Assembly (NCBI RefSeq): GCF_036370855.1
Contig: NC_088100.1
Span: 40,310,254-40,374,253 of the forward strand
Origin: Dromaius novaehollandiae
Lineage: Eukaryota; Chordata; Aves; Casuariiformes; Dromaiidae
Reading direction: 5' to 3'
Length of the DNA stretch: 64,000 nt
The notes below the pieces were generated by a model. That model had not been told where the DNA came from and did no database searches. It saw only the letters and a list, made by a program, of their open reading frames with translations. Positions 1 through 51,750 of the stretch are shown here, piece after piece; within the stretch, counting starts at the first letter, position 1; every line of letters begins with the position of its first letter. The translations under genes and the position numbers were made by a program.

Positions 1-1487
1 ACCAGGGGTTCTAAGTTTTCTTCTAGATCTTCATATCCCAGTGCCAAGCAGTATGAAAAATTAATTGAGGAATAAATAAACTGATACTTTTTTCTATACT
101 GTAGGTGACTCATAACATTTTATGCACTTCCGTATCTAGCTCAATCAATAGTGGTTGTCTGTAGCATGAACTCTTCCTCCTCCTTGTAGTGCACTACTTC
201 TCTGCAGATTTTTGTATCTAGGGCTGTCCCTTGTAAACCAGACACGTCTTGCAGAAGGCAGATAAGTGATAATGCTCAGTGTTGGCAAATCTGGCCCCAT
301 GCAAAATTTCCCCTTAAGTTAGGAGTTTTGCATGTGGTCTTGATTGTACAGTGGGAAGTACAGGAAACCGTGCTCGCCTCTGGTAAATGTACTGCCACTG
401 ACATTGGTTTTTGTGGCTGCTCTCTGCAGCTGCCTGTATCCAATAAAGACTGCTCCAGCCTAGCTCTCACTAAAAAACAAGGAGAAAAGGAGATGTATCC
501 TGGGCATCAGACACTGAATAAGACAAGAGAGGAGAGAAAGTTGGATGGAAGGATCAGGAGATGACAGAGCCCATAAATCTTTGGAGGGGCAAAGTTTAAG
601 AATCTGTAGCACAGAGTCAGGAGGAATCAGGAATAGAGAATATGCAGGAACTAGGTAGTTTGCAAAGGAGCCTGGAAGCCTGGGGCATTGAAAGATTGCT
701 AATTTTGCATATTAGGAGTTTGGGGCAGGTAGATAATGTGCATTGGTAGGAAGAAAGAAAGTGGCACATGAGTGAAATGTGTGGAATTGGGCTCCCAGGG
801 CTCTGAGGAGGATGCGAGCCTCCCCCCCACATCGGTGGTGGAAGCGTAACAAGTGTTAAATTTAAGAGTGGTAGAGGAATGCAGTAGAGAGGCCTGTAGT
901 ATAATTGAGAGGAGACAGAAGTGATTTTGGATGTTGGTGTTATTTGTCAATGGCCAAGTGAGAGAAAAATGGAGAAGGGGAATGTGGGTCTAAGGGAGTG
1001 CTGGGAGAGCTGGGAAGGGAATCTGAGGACTCTGGTAGCAGGGACAGGGCAACAAGAAATGTTAGGTTGGTGTATGAATAGTAAGGGAGGACTTAGGGAT
1101 GCAGAAGTCAGATTTTAATAAGCTGAGGAATAAGCTGCAAAGAGGGCAAGGAGCAAGAACTGACACATTCTTCCCCATTGCCTGCTCTCTCGCACACACG
1201 CTGTAATTGCATGGTGGAGACATGCAAGGATGCAAGGGGACAGGAAGCTGCCACGTGCACTGCCCAACCTCTTTGTACGTGTCTGCTGGGGGCTCAGCTT
1301 CTGCCTCAGCTTCCTGGGGCTGGCTTAGAGGTGGGAAGTGTTTCAGACTCAGTGCAAGGGTATAGTCTTTTTTCTCTCCTGCACTGTGAGGGCTGTGGTA
1401 GCACCACAGGTAGGAATGTCACTTCTAGGTTAAAGAGGAGCTGGAAAATGGCAGACATTCGACAGAAGACACACATATTAGGAGGCA

Positions 1488-1529
<42 letters not shown>

Positions 1530-1840
1530 ACAACCTTCTGTCCCATTCCCTGTATACTTAGCTACTTATTCCAGTGTTTGCAGTGCTTATGGTGGTTGAA
1601 TTTGTTACATATTAATGCATCTAAGCTCCCAATTCCCGAATGTCTTTTTCCCCTTTGGTGGATTCTACTTGTTGAGAACCTCACTGTTTTTCCCAGTTAA
1701 TTTTTCCTTTAATGAGCAGAAAGTATAACTGATTATTAAGAACAAATTTTCAGCCTTCCCAAAGGATTCATTGACTTGATTTCTGTTTTCAAATACCAGG
1801 GGAAGAGGGCCTCCAGTTATATTAATATTTTATTTTGCAG
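1..1840 (+). other. SLC35A1 intron, partial at window edge
   Basis: No coding exon of SLC35A1 was found here; the missing N-terminal exons must be further upstream. About 540-1150 is conspicuously G/A-rich on this strand, and a 35-nt A tract lies at 1493-1527. No recognised gene or full transposon. Confidence 0.6.
1493..1527 (+). repeat. A35 homopolymer
   Basis: Uninterrupted run of 35 A preceded by aaaatt. It could be a plain microsatellite or the tail of a retroposed sequence. I could not find matching target-site duplications around it, so no insertion is claimed. Confidence 0.85.
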
Positions 1841-2000
1841 AGAAACTGGAAGTCTGGCAAGGTTAATAACATCTTTAAAAGAAAATGTATTGGGAAGTCC
1901 TAAGGAATTATTAAAATTAAGTGTTCCATCTTTGGTGTATGCGCTCCAAAACAATATGGCTTTTGTGGCTCTTAGCAACTTGGATGCAGCAGTCTACCAG
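1841..2000 (+). CDS. SLC35A1: SLC35A1 coding exon (third by human numbering)
   Basis: Acceptor ...tattttgcag, donor CAG|gtaatt. The exon starts with the last base of a Lys codon and ends in phase 0 after ...NLDAAVYQ. It covers about residues 66-118, including the [18 protein letters not shown] helix and the NNMAF segment characteristic of SLC35A transporters. Confidence 0.96.
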
Positions 2001-5000
2001 GTAATTGGCCTTTTTTTGCATAACTGATCTGTAAATATGTTTCTCTCTACTGTTTCATGAGGCATGCATATTAGGTATCTGTCTGCCTAACACACAGTAC
2101 TCCCTTCAGCCTTAGTGTAAAAGTTAAATGGTGCTTTGTTATATGCAGAGCATGTTGTAGTGCTCTGGTTTTCTGAGCTCACCCACTCACTGCTAGAGAT
2201 TTAAAATTCGCATTGTTGTAATTGAAAATGGCAAAGATAAAGAAGGAACTATGGGAAATCAATGATATAAAATTTTATTTGTCATTCTGTAATTGAATTC
2301 ACTATTTTATTTTCTCATTTTGGAGGAGTTCATAAAACCTAATACTGTATGCTATATTCCCTTTTTCTTTAGGTGACATACCAGTTGAAGATCCCTTGTA
2401 CAGCTTTATGTACAGTCTTAATGCTAAGCCGTTCCCTTAGTAAATTGCAGTGGTTCTCTGTCTTTATGCTGTGTGGTGGTGTTACACTTGTGCAGTGGAA
2501 GCCTGCTCAGGCTACAAAAGTACAGGTAAGAGTTTACATTTCACCATTTCATGACAAAGAATAAGTGGCACCAAGCCTTGTATTTCACTTCACAGTAGCT
2601 GGGGAATAAGGTAATGTCTCTCACATTCCACACAGCAGTATCAATTTCCTATTTCCAGCCACTTCATTTACAGCGTAGACATTAGCTTGATCTTTTACTT
2701 TCAAATTTGTTGTACACCAGTTCAGACAGGCTTGCGGTATTGCTCTAGTCTCATTTGTTGGAAAGGCGGCTGATTGCTACAATTAGTGTAAATTACCACA
2801 GTCGCCGTAATCAGTCTAATGGCAATGCAACATCACAGGAATATCTGACTAATATATTATTTCCAGCAGTTGGCCTTGGTAGCATTGTAATTGTTGGAGC
2901 AGAAAACTTGGAATCGAAGCACTTGTGGAATTAGAAATGAAGCTCCAATGATTTTGTGGGCGTGGACATGTCATTTAAGCACAGTCTTTTAGAGACATTG
3001 ACCTAATCCCATTCTAGGAAAAAACAAGCGTCCTCTGTTTCTTAGGTTTTAGTTGCTGGTCATCACCATTAATAGGAAAGGAAGGTCATGCAGCTGGAAA
3101 GACTGTCCACAGCCAAGCAGCCAGTGCCTCTGAGCACAGTAAAGATCAGTAAAAGTACATGTGGAAAATGAAACACCACAGTTAACTGTCATGACTCTAC
3201 TGAGCTAGTCTGCAGGGCAGCTGTAGCTATCCAAATACATTTTGTACTGCAATGAAAGGATAATAATTTTGATGTATTTAAAGTAGCTCTGGAATTGATT
3301 ATTGTAAATAACTGAAGTGTTGCATCTTTTTAAATTAATGGTTGATGTTGCAGGTGGAGCAGAATCCATGGCTAGGGTTTGGAGCAATTGCTGTTGCTGT
3401 ATTATGTTCAGGATTTGCAGGTAAAGTATTGTTTCAGTATGCAGCTCATATCAAGAGGACTGCGTCATTCACAATGTGTAAAATATAAAATTTTAGAATA
3501 GTCAGCTATCTTTGTTGATTAGCAAGATAAATAAGGACTTCATCCCCTTGGCCCATAATTACCTTCTGCTTGAGGTAATTATAAACCATACTTATGACAT
3601 GATTACTCTACTTGTGGAACAAATGACTAGGAGCACATACTGTTGGTTTTACATGATGCAACTCAGAAGGCAGGTTTGCAAGTGGAAGAGCTGTTCAAAT
3701 CCTTAGAATAAGACTACGGAGAACCTCTGTGATGACTTGCTTGGTACAGCTTATTATTAGTTTACAGTCATTTTATAAAGTTGGCCTCACAGTGAATAGT
3801 TCTCTCATGGTGATGACTGCATGAAGAACTTGCATTTTTATAGGAGGGGAGCTGAACTCCTCACTTTTTTTTTTTTCTTTTTTTTTTCTTTTTTTTTCTC
3901 CTTGGCCAGCCCCCAGAATACACATTGCCAGAGTTCTGTATGTGGTAAATCTAACTGAGATGTGGGGGACCACAAGTAAGGTAGGGAGGAAGATGAGTAG
4001 TAGAACACCTAGATGCACTGCATAAAGCATTTCTTTACAAGCAGCATTTCCCCTTAAAGTAGTTTTTCTCTCTCTTGCATCTGCAGAAGGAGACAAGAAC
4101 TTGAGGACAAGTGAACTGGTGCTCAACAATAAGGAAATACAATTACTATGTAATTTAAAATTTGACTTACAGAATTCAGGGACATTTTTTTCTGGCTGTA
4201 AACTAGACTTCCTCCCTCTCCCTGCAAGAAAACAAGGTGTTACCACTCACCGCTAGCACCATACAATTCTGCAAGAGTCATCTTGTGCTGTGCATACATG
4301 TTCCTTGTTACTCATGGAAAACACTAGTTAGCAGGGAGAGAAGGGAGGAAGGACTGTTTTTTCTCTTGGCTTCTTTAGCTGAAATGGCCACTTTGAAGTA
4401 AAAACAGTAAACGAGACTGTGTAGAGCTCACACAACATTTCCTGGAAGGAATAAAATTTACTAATTCTCATAGATGCTCCCAAGCCATGAGACAAAATAC
4501 AGCATTCACAGTGAAGCCTGCTGACTGTCCTAAAGCTCTCTAGGTCTCTCTGGTAATATCGGTGGATTTTTTTTGATATTGTTTAGACTTTCAAAAATGT
4601 GTTCATATGAGATAATATCCTATTTCCTTGTTTAGCTTTTTGCGCTTAAAGTCCTGAACTATGAATCTTTTCTCTAGCTGCTTTATTCAGTAAGTGTATT
4701 TAATATATATTGTATTAAATTATGAATTGTGTTTTTATGAGTTTAAGAGCAGCAAGACTTCCCTTGAAACTAATTCAGTGATTTTGGGAGGACTGTGATT
4801 TTTGGGAGGACTGTGTGTCTCAGACTTCTAACACTTAGGCCTCATCTCTGTGCTGCCCTTGTTCAGTAGTAAAGCTAACAGTTGCGGATGAATAATATTG
4901 AAAAATTCAATATATATTAAAAATTAATATATATTAAATAAAATTGCTAAGAACAACTATTGACAGAGGCAGTCATATGAACTTACTGTCCCTGAACTTC

Positions 5001-8000
5001 ATTAGGACCAGAAGAATACATGGTAATTATATGGGCCTGTGACCAGGTGGAGTGGTAGAATTGTTGATGCTGTTCAGGTTTGGAAACAAAACAATTCCAT
5101 ATACTTTTCTTACATCATAGGAAGGATCTTGGGCAAAGTTAATTACCAATAAATATTTAATCAATAGAACTCACACCAGAAGGTCATACAAATGACTAAG
5201 GAGATCTCAAGGTCCTGCAAATTGTTGTATACATTTTGAAATGCAGAGGAAATTCCGGAGACTAGCAGAGTCCTGGTATTAGCAGCAGTAGCTAAATGGT
5301 AGCTGGTGATGATATAGTCAAATACAGGCTTGTTAGTCTGACATACATATGCTGAGTTGAATAAAGAAAAGGTAGATATGGAATTTAAATAATGTAGAAT
5401 ATAAAGTCTTTATTTGCTGTTGTAATCTTTTGAAGCTGTGGTTGCAGAATGTGCCTCCACTATGCCAAGCACTCTGTAAGCAGAAGGTTTCAAAGGAATT
5501 TACAGTCTCAGTACTGATGTAATATAGTTCCCCTTTTGTGAAAGTTTTGATTTGATACTGCTAAATATCCTGATGGGGAAAAAATCATTCTATGTCATAC
5601 TGAAATACATAAACACCATCTTGAGGATAAGACACCAGGTGCCAAGGTAAAAGGCTTTTTCTAGTGCAGAAAGGCACAGAAAAGATTTTGCTGGAATCAG
5701 AAGCCTGACATTCAAATAGAAATGAGAAATAGTTTTAACAATGAAGCTGATGGACTATTTCCGTTTAGTTTTTTCATCTGTCAAACTTTTGATGTTATGT
5801 GAAATGATTCTGTCCTGAAAGATGTACATCTGTAGGACATGTTGGGCCTTCTGCATTGTACAAACTTGTGTGAAATGTAAGTCTGTAAGATACGATGAGT
5901 CAATAATCCTGTCTGGCTTTAAAACATCTTTACTGAAAAGGGTTTATTTTTTCCTTTAGGAGTTTATTTTGAGAAGGTATTAAAGAGTTCCGATACTTCC
6001 TTGTGGGTGAGGAATATTCAGATGTACTTATCTGGGATTGTGGTGACTTTATTTGGTGTCTATATGTCAGAGGGAGCCCAAGTTCTCGAGAAAGGATTTT
6101 TCTACGGCTATACATACTACGTCTGGTTTGTCATATGTAAGTATCTTGTGGTTTTAGGCTCTTGTTACATTATTTTGCTTTTTTAGCCTATGGTATAAGT
6201 GTTTGAACCTACAAACTCAGTCTGGCCCACTGTTTTTTCCTGTTTTGAGAGATTGTTAAATTATTATTTTCTTTGGAATTATTTACTTGTTCAATTGAAG
6301 TGTGCTGAAACAGCACAGAGTAGCAATCAGATCATCTGTACGAGTCATATTTTATCTACTAGATGTAAAATAGGCATGCAGTTTTGCAGTGTGTTGCTTT
6401 AAATTACCTATTAGGACTACATAATTCAGGCAAGGAATATATTAATGGAATAAAATGTATCACGTTCTGTTACCTACAGCTACTTTACTAATAGAAACAT
6501 GTTGTCTGCTTTCCAGTTCTTGCCAGTGTAGGTGGCCTCTACACTTCTATTGTTGTTAAGTACACAGACAACATTATGAAAGGCTTTTCTGCAGCAGCAG
6601 CCATTGTTCTTTCTACCATTGCATCAGTCATCCTCTTTGGTCTCCAGATAAGTAAGTAGCTTTTGGCCATCAATTTGATCTTACCTGTGTGTTTCCCTCC
6701 TGGTTGGCCAGCTGTATACACTTCATACCAAGGCAATCATCTGCGCCTCCTTTGAAATTTTCTGATTTTTTAATTCGAGAAGTCTTCTCCCAGGAATCAT
6801 ATGCACTAACGTATTATCCCTGTTGTAAATGTTATATAAAGTACTTGATCCTGTGCTACCAAAGGGATTCATGGTCTATTCTTTCAGGTGCATTGTACAA
6901 TTTCAAATGGGAAGGTTCTTCCCAATTTAAATAGCTCACCAATTTATATAGCTTTCTTCATGAATCATTTTCTGATGCAGTTCAGAATGCAAATTGATAT
7001 GGCTGTATAACTGAGGCTGTGGTTGATAAGTTATCCTTGTTTGTTGACTTTAGTACAGCCAGCGCCAAATTAGTGTCTTGGCTATTTCTGCTGGGGCATT
7101 ACCACATCCCTGTTAGGTGATACCCCCTGCAGATTTAAATTTTACCTTCCTGTTTGCTGTGCTCATCAATGCATGAGTGTGACTCAAACGATGACTGGGG
7201 TCATGATTTATGTAGTGAATATTTTTGAGAGGAAATAGCTGATTGCTTTGGGCTGTCTGGCAACTTCAAAGGATTTTCTCCCTGTTCAGCTCCATGTCTG
7301 ATATCCAGTAGCTCCTGCTTAGTCCTTCACTGTTTTTTGACTTTTCTGCCATAACCTCAAATGGTATGGTGCAACAGTGGAAGAACTAGCTCTCTGATAA
7401 GGTATTAGTGAGGTGAAACTTAACAAAAGTTTGCATAAAGAGCAGAGCCTCACAGTTTTGCTGAAAAATAGCACCTTAAACCAAGTGATGAAAAATACAG
7501 CCAATTTTAAAAACTCATCTGGACAGAAAATTTTCTTGTTGGTTGGCACAAATCAAGCATGTGAAAGCCTCATTTATAATACTTTTCAATACTTTTTTTA
7601 TTTTTATCACATCACGTGCTTATCATGAGTATCATGAGTTTATTGTAATATAAGCCTGTCAGAGCTTGTTTGGAGCTGCAGGAAGTGTTTTATACTGTTT
7701 TTTCTGACCATCACCACATTCTTGCTGATATGTGACTAACTGAAATGGCATTGGGATTGTAAATGCTCAAGAGTTTCAGTGACAGTGTGTGAGTCTAGAT
7801 TCTACAAATCAGTATTAGCAGCTAATTTTCCTGTTTAGTTCCAAGTAATTTAAATACTATTATTCAAACTTCATCCCTAATTTATATGGTTTAGTCTTCT
7901 GAGTGTTTCATCATACATGGCGGTGTTTATTTAAACTGTTTTGTTTCTTTTCAGCTGTTACCTTTTCCCTGGGTGCTTTCCTGGTGTGTATTTCTATTTA

Positions 8001-8085
8001 CCTCTATGGATTACCTCGACAAGACACTACAAAAATCCAGCCATCAGAGACTAAGAGTTCCAAAGAGAGACTTGTTTCTGTGTGA
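1841..8085 (+). CDS. SLC35A1: CMP-sialic acid transporter (SLC35A1), 3' six coding exons
   Basis: Multi-pass Golgi nucleotide-sugar transporter that exchanges cytosolic CMP-sialic acid for lumenal CMP and so feeds sialyltransferases. Coding exons: 1841-2000, 2373-2525, 3354-3420, 5960-6136, 6517-6651, 7955-8085 (stop TGA 8083-8085), all with AG acceptors and GT donors and compatible phases. The joined product follows the human protein closely: ETGSL near the start, [48 protein letters not shown] and [10 protein letters not shown]. It corresponds to about human residues 65-337 with one extra residue near the C-terminus. The C-terminal tail after the last membrane segment is the least conserved part. 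The exons for the first ~64 residues lie upstream of the window, so the gene is partial here by window edge only. It is transcribed toward RARS2 (tail to tail). Identification is by recalled protein similarity plus exon structure and is very secure. Confidence 0.97.
2001..2372 (+). other. SLC35A1 intron
   Basis: Canonical gtaatt...tttag intron of 372 bp with a T-rich 3' end. Nothing else seen in it. Confidence 0.85.
2373..2525 (+). CDS. SLC35A1: SLC35A1 coding exon
   Basis: Acceptor tttctttag, donor CAG|gtaaga; 51 codons in phase 0. It reads [18 protein letters not shown] and continues to [14 protein letters not shown]. This is a membrane-helix pair conserved with human SLC35A1 (about residues 119-169). 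Confidence 0.96.
2526..3353 (+). other. SLC35A1 intron
   Basis: gtaaga...gcag intron. No repeat or gene recognised. Confidence 0.85.
3354..3420 (+). CDS. SLC35A1: SLC35A1 short coding exon
   Basis: 67 bp, acceptor gttgcag, donor GCAG|gtaaag. Encodes [20 protein letters not shown] plus FA and the first base of a Gly codon completed by the next exon. Confidence 0.95.
3421..5959 (+). other. SLC35A1 largest intron in window
   Basis: Contains an interrupted T/C-rich tract (about 3865-3900), a small tandem duplication of a GATTTTGGGAGGACTGT-type unit (about 4779-4815), and an AT-rich stretch with two copies of aatatatattaaa (about 4909-4937). No gene recognised. The 157-residue minus-strand ORF here has no protein-like features. 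Confidence 0.75.
5960..6136 (+). CDS. SLC35A1: SLC35A1 coding exon
   Basis: 177 bp, acceptor tcctttag, donor ATAT|gtaagt. Encodes a [19 protein letters not shown]-type segment and the loop [20 protein letters not shown] before VWFVI. The lumenal/cytosolic loop differs slightly from human (SEGAQVL for SDGAEIK). Confidence 0.96.
6137..6516 (+). other. SLC35A1 intron
   Basis: gtaagt...ccag intron of 380 bp. Nothing else seen. Confidence 0.85.
6517..6651 (+). CDS. SLC35A1: SLC35A1 coding exon
   Basis: 135 bp, acceptor tttccag, donor ATAA|gtaagt. Encodes [20 protein letters not shown] then [20 protein letters not shown]. This is the most conserved helical block of the transporter. Confidence 0.96.
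6652..7954 (+). other. SLC35A1 last intron
   Basis: gtaagt...tcag intron. A T-rich run lies near 7590. No repeat or gene recognised. Confidence 0.85.
7955..8085 (+). CDS. SLC35A1: SLC35A1 terminal coding exon and stop
   Basis: Acceptor cttttcag. Encodes the last membrane helix ([17 protein letters not shown]) and the cytosolic tail ending KERLVSV, then TGA. The tail carries one residue more than the human protein. Confidence 0.96.
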
Positions 8086-8200
8086 CATTGTCCACAACAA
8101 ATGGACACAGACAATAGAAAAAATGGACTGGAAAAAAAAAAAAAACTGCATTTTTTTATATTAGCCTTAAGCTAGTCATGAGACAGTTTAAAAGAGATAG

Positions 8201-8206
8201 AATAAA
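8201..8206 (+). terminator. SLC35A1 proximal poly(A) signal candidate
   Basis: AATAAA 115 nt past the stop codon, the nearest canonical hexamer. Use of later signals (8412-8417 ATTAAA, 9637-9642 AATAAA) would lengthen the 3' UTR. Confidence 0.45.
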
Positions 8207-8667
8207 AGGAGAAGCTAGTTCTGTTTTACACGTGAAGTTTTCAGTGGCTGATGTTGAGGCTAAGTTATTGCCAAGGATCTGAACTTGCAAGGAACTGAAC
8301 ATCAGTTGTATATAATGTACATAATGGAGAGAAATTTGGTTCTTATTGTGTATTTGATAAAATGTCTTGCCATTGGAGGGCAGAAATGCCCAAAAGCTTC
8401 AAAAAAAATCTATTAAAAAGAGCACTTACTGCCAGCATTTTCTTTTAAACCATTTGGCAATTGCAGTTTGATTAATCACAGGAAAAGTCTGTCTTCTAGG
8501 TAATACAGATCAGACTAACAGAGTATTTCACTAGTGTTTTCATTAATAGTATTTTTTAAATGCAGCCAAGTCTGGCTGTCCTTCACATCTTCACCAGTAG
8601 CAACCATGTTCATGCATTGTTTACCCAGAAGTAATTTGAAGTAGCCCTTGCTAAACAAGAGCTTTAG

Positions 8668-8689
8668 AAAATCATTTTAAAATGATTTT
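8668..8689. repeat. 22-bp perfect palindrome
   Basis: AAAATCATTTT followed by its exact reverse complement with no spacer. If transcribed in a long SLC35A1 3' UTR it could form an AU-rich hairpin. It may equally be chance in AT-rich sequence. Confidence 0.8.
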
Positions 8690-9636
8690 AAAAGTTATAA
8701 TGAAAAACTGGTGTTACTCTTAAAGCATTTAAAAAGTGAATGTAACTTAATACTTGCTGCAGCTATTAGAGGAGTTTTTGATGTGCTACTTGTCAGACAA
8801 ATCCCAGTTGTACAGAGGAACATCAACATGCAGGTAAGTGTTCTTGTATCTCCAGCTTAGTAAGAAGGAATCAAATCAAGGCATTGGACTAGCTGATTTT
8901 TATCTGTCTCTCAAAGTCTTTTTGTGCATTACAAAGGAATGCTTGAAAACAGTTCCTGTAATGTATGTTAGGCTTTGAAATTATACACTTGGCACTCAGT
9001 TAAATCAAAGCAAGTCCTCCCTAATTTTGAGGCATCACTCAGTTCAACATCTCCATAAAATTTAACTGCATGTAGGGAAAACTGACTTTGGTGCATTTTA
9101 GCAGCTTTTTTAAATTCAAAGTGCATTCAAAAGTCTGACCAGGTTTATAGCCTGTTTAGATTCCTTCAGCTATGAGTTAAGCCATCTGGATTTTATTTAA
9201 TTTGGGGCATGCTAAACACAGCAGTAACAAACATGCTTAAATTTCATTCCAGTGGGAGAGGATGTTCCTCTCTGCATTTTGCAAACTGTTCCATGCATGC
9301 AGAAGACGGGGTGCCATCAAAGTGGCGCTGTGGTGAGTCAAGGCTTTGGTGGGGAGGGCTGGGGTATCGTCAGGCATTGCAGAGGCTGGAATAGCTATCA
9401 ATCAGCATTATCTTATACATGATGCTCCCCTTTTTTTCCAGCAGTGTCCTGGCTCTGGCCTGTGTGTGTACTGTGATGAGGGAGTACTGTGGTTCCAACA
9501 GCTCAGCAGCAAAACAGCTTTTCCTCAGTCATTGCAAGTGTCAGCTTAGCAGGGCAATGGGTGAGGAGCAGGTCTTACAGATCTGGCAGTTCACCTTGGC
9601 TAACATTACTGAAGGGAGGGTAGAATACAACACAGG

Positions 9637-9642
9637 AATAAA
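9637..9642 (+). terminator. Distal AATAAA, candidate SLC35A1 poly(A) signal
   Basis: Canonical hexamer about 1.55 kb past the SLC35A1 stop and under 500 bp from the end of the opposing RARS2 gene. Plausible but unproven. Confidence 0.3.
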
Positions 9643-10114
9643 ACCTCTGAAATCCTACAGCAAGGGTAACTAGGCACAGGTCTGACTGACTCAATCTGTA
9701 ACAAAGACAGCTACTGTACCATTAAGTCTAAGTAAACAATGGCAATTAAAACGAGGAAAAAACTTTCATTACATAAAGCAGCATAGTGTAATGGCACTTC
9801 CTTTACCAAAAGGATGTGCCAGATTTGCAGAGATAAATACATAACATTTCTCTTTTATGGGAAATACTAAGTACACTAGTGTCTAAGGACGCTACTAAAT
9901 CACTTTTTCCCAGATGTTTGGTATATCACAACTGTGGCCTGCCACCAAATGGCTGTGCCATGCATGTTCTTCTGCAATCAGTATGATGCAGCATACAAAT
10001 CTCTTAAGAGCAGACAGCTTCCAGACTGCATTAAAAATGACTCACAGGAGCATAGTTATATCCTCTTGAAAAAAATCTTCTTACTAAGATATTTGACTTT
10101 ACATTGCATACAGC

Positions 10115-10118
10115 TTTA

Positions 10119-10120
<2 letters not shown>
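10115..10120 (-). terminator. RARS2: RARS2 poly(A) signal overlapping its stop codon
   Basis: On the minus strand the coding end reads ATG TAA TAA AG, so AATAAA begins at the second base of the stop codon. A T-rich stretch about 40-60 nt further on (minus strand, about 10060-10078) could serve as the downstream element. That predicts a 3' UTR of only a few tens of bases. Confidence 0.7.
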
Positions 10121-51340
<41,220 letters not shown>

Positions 51341-51579
51341 CGCTGCGCAGGGAGGCGGAAGGTCACAGTCGTCCCCTCCGCCTCCGCCCTTCCTCTAGCC
51401 CAGGGGCGGGGCGGATTGCACCATTCTCAGGACGAGGGTGGAGGGAAGGGAGAGTCCATGCACTCCCCTTTGCTTTGAATGGCGGAGAGGGGATAGGGAC
51501 AGGCACAAGGACAGCCGGCTGTCCCATTACACAGGGAAAGGGAGGAGAACAGCGAAAGGAAAGCAGCGGGTTTCTGGTG

Positions 51580-51590
51580 TTTCGCGGAAA
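51580..51590 (+). promoter_or_regulatory. E2F-like site upstream of ORC3
   Basis: TTTCGCGGAAA is close to the E2F consensus TTTSSCGC and lies about 136 bp before the ORC3 start codon. E2F control fits the S-phase role of origin recognition genes. Inferred, not demonstrated. Confidence 0.45.
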
Positions 51591-51726
51591 AAACAGAGGT
51601 GTCCTTCTCAAAGTGCGCGTGCGCCGCCTGCCTCCACCTCCCTTTGCCCCCTCCTCCCCCCCGGGTCCATCCTCCGCGGGCGGTTTGGCTGTTGCCGCCT
51701 GGAAGCGGGAGCGCGAGAGGGGCGAC

Positions 51727-51750
51727 ATGAGCACGTGCTCCGTCTCCAAG
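51727..51750 (+). CDS. ORC3: ORC3 exon 1 (start codon)
   Basis: Eight codons, MSTCSVSK, then donor AAG|gtgagc. Start context gcgacATGa. Same length as the human first coding exon (MATSSMSK). Confidence 0.93.

Larger units (their letters stand above)
8086..10118. other. SLC35A1 3' UTR and convergent intergenic interval
   Basis: About 2 kb separates the SLC35A1 stop from the RARS2 stop on the opposite strand. The proximal part must include the SLC35A1 3' UTR: candidate signals AATAAA at 8201-8206, ATTAAA at 8412-8417 and AATAAA at 9637-9642. A perfect 22-bp palindrome lies at 8668-8689. No further coding exon was recognised. Which signal is used cannot be read from sequence alone. Confidence 0.7.

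Noticed and set aside
3685-3700. tRNA B-box-like 'gttcaaatcc'
   Set aside because: No A-box or foldable cloverleaf around it; no other tRNA signal seen in the window.
3773-4246. 157-residue minus-strand ORF in an SLC35A1 intron
   Set aside because: It includes a Lys-rich stretch produced by the interrupted T tract and shows no domain or conserved motif.
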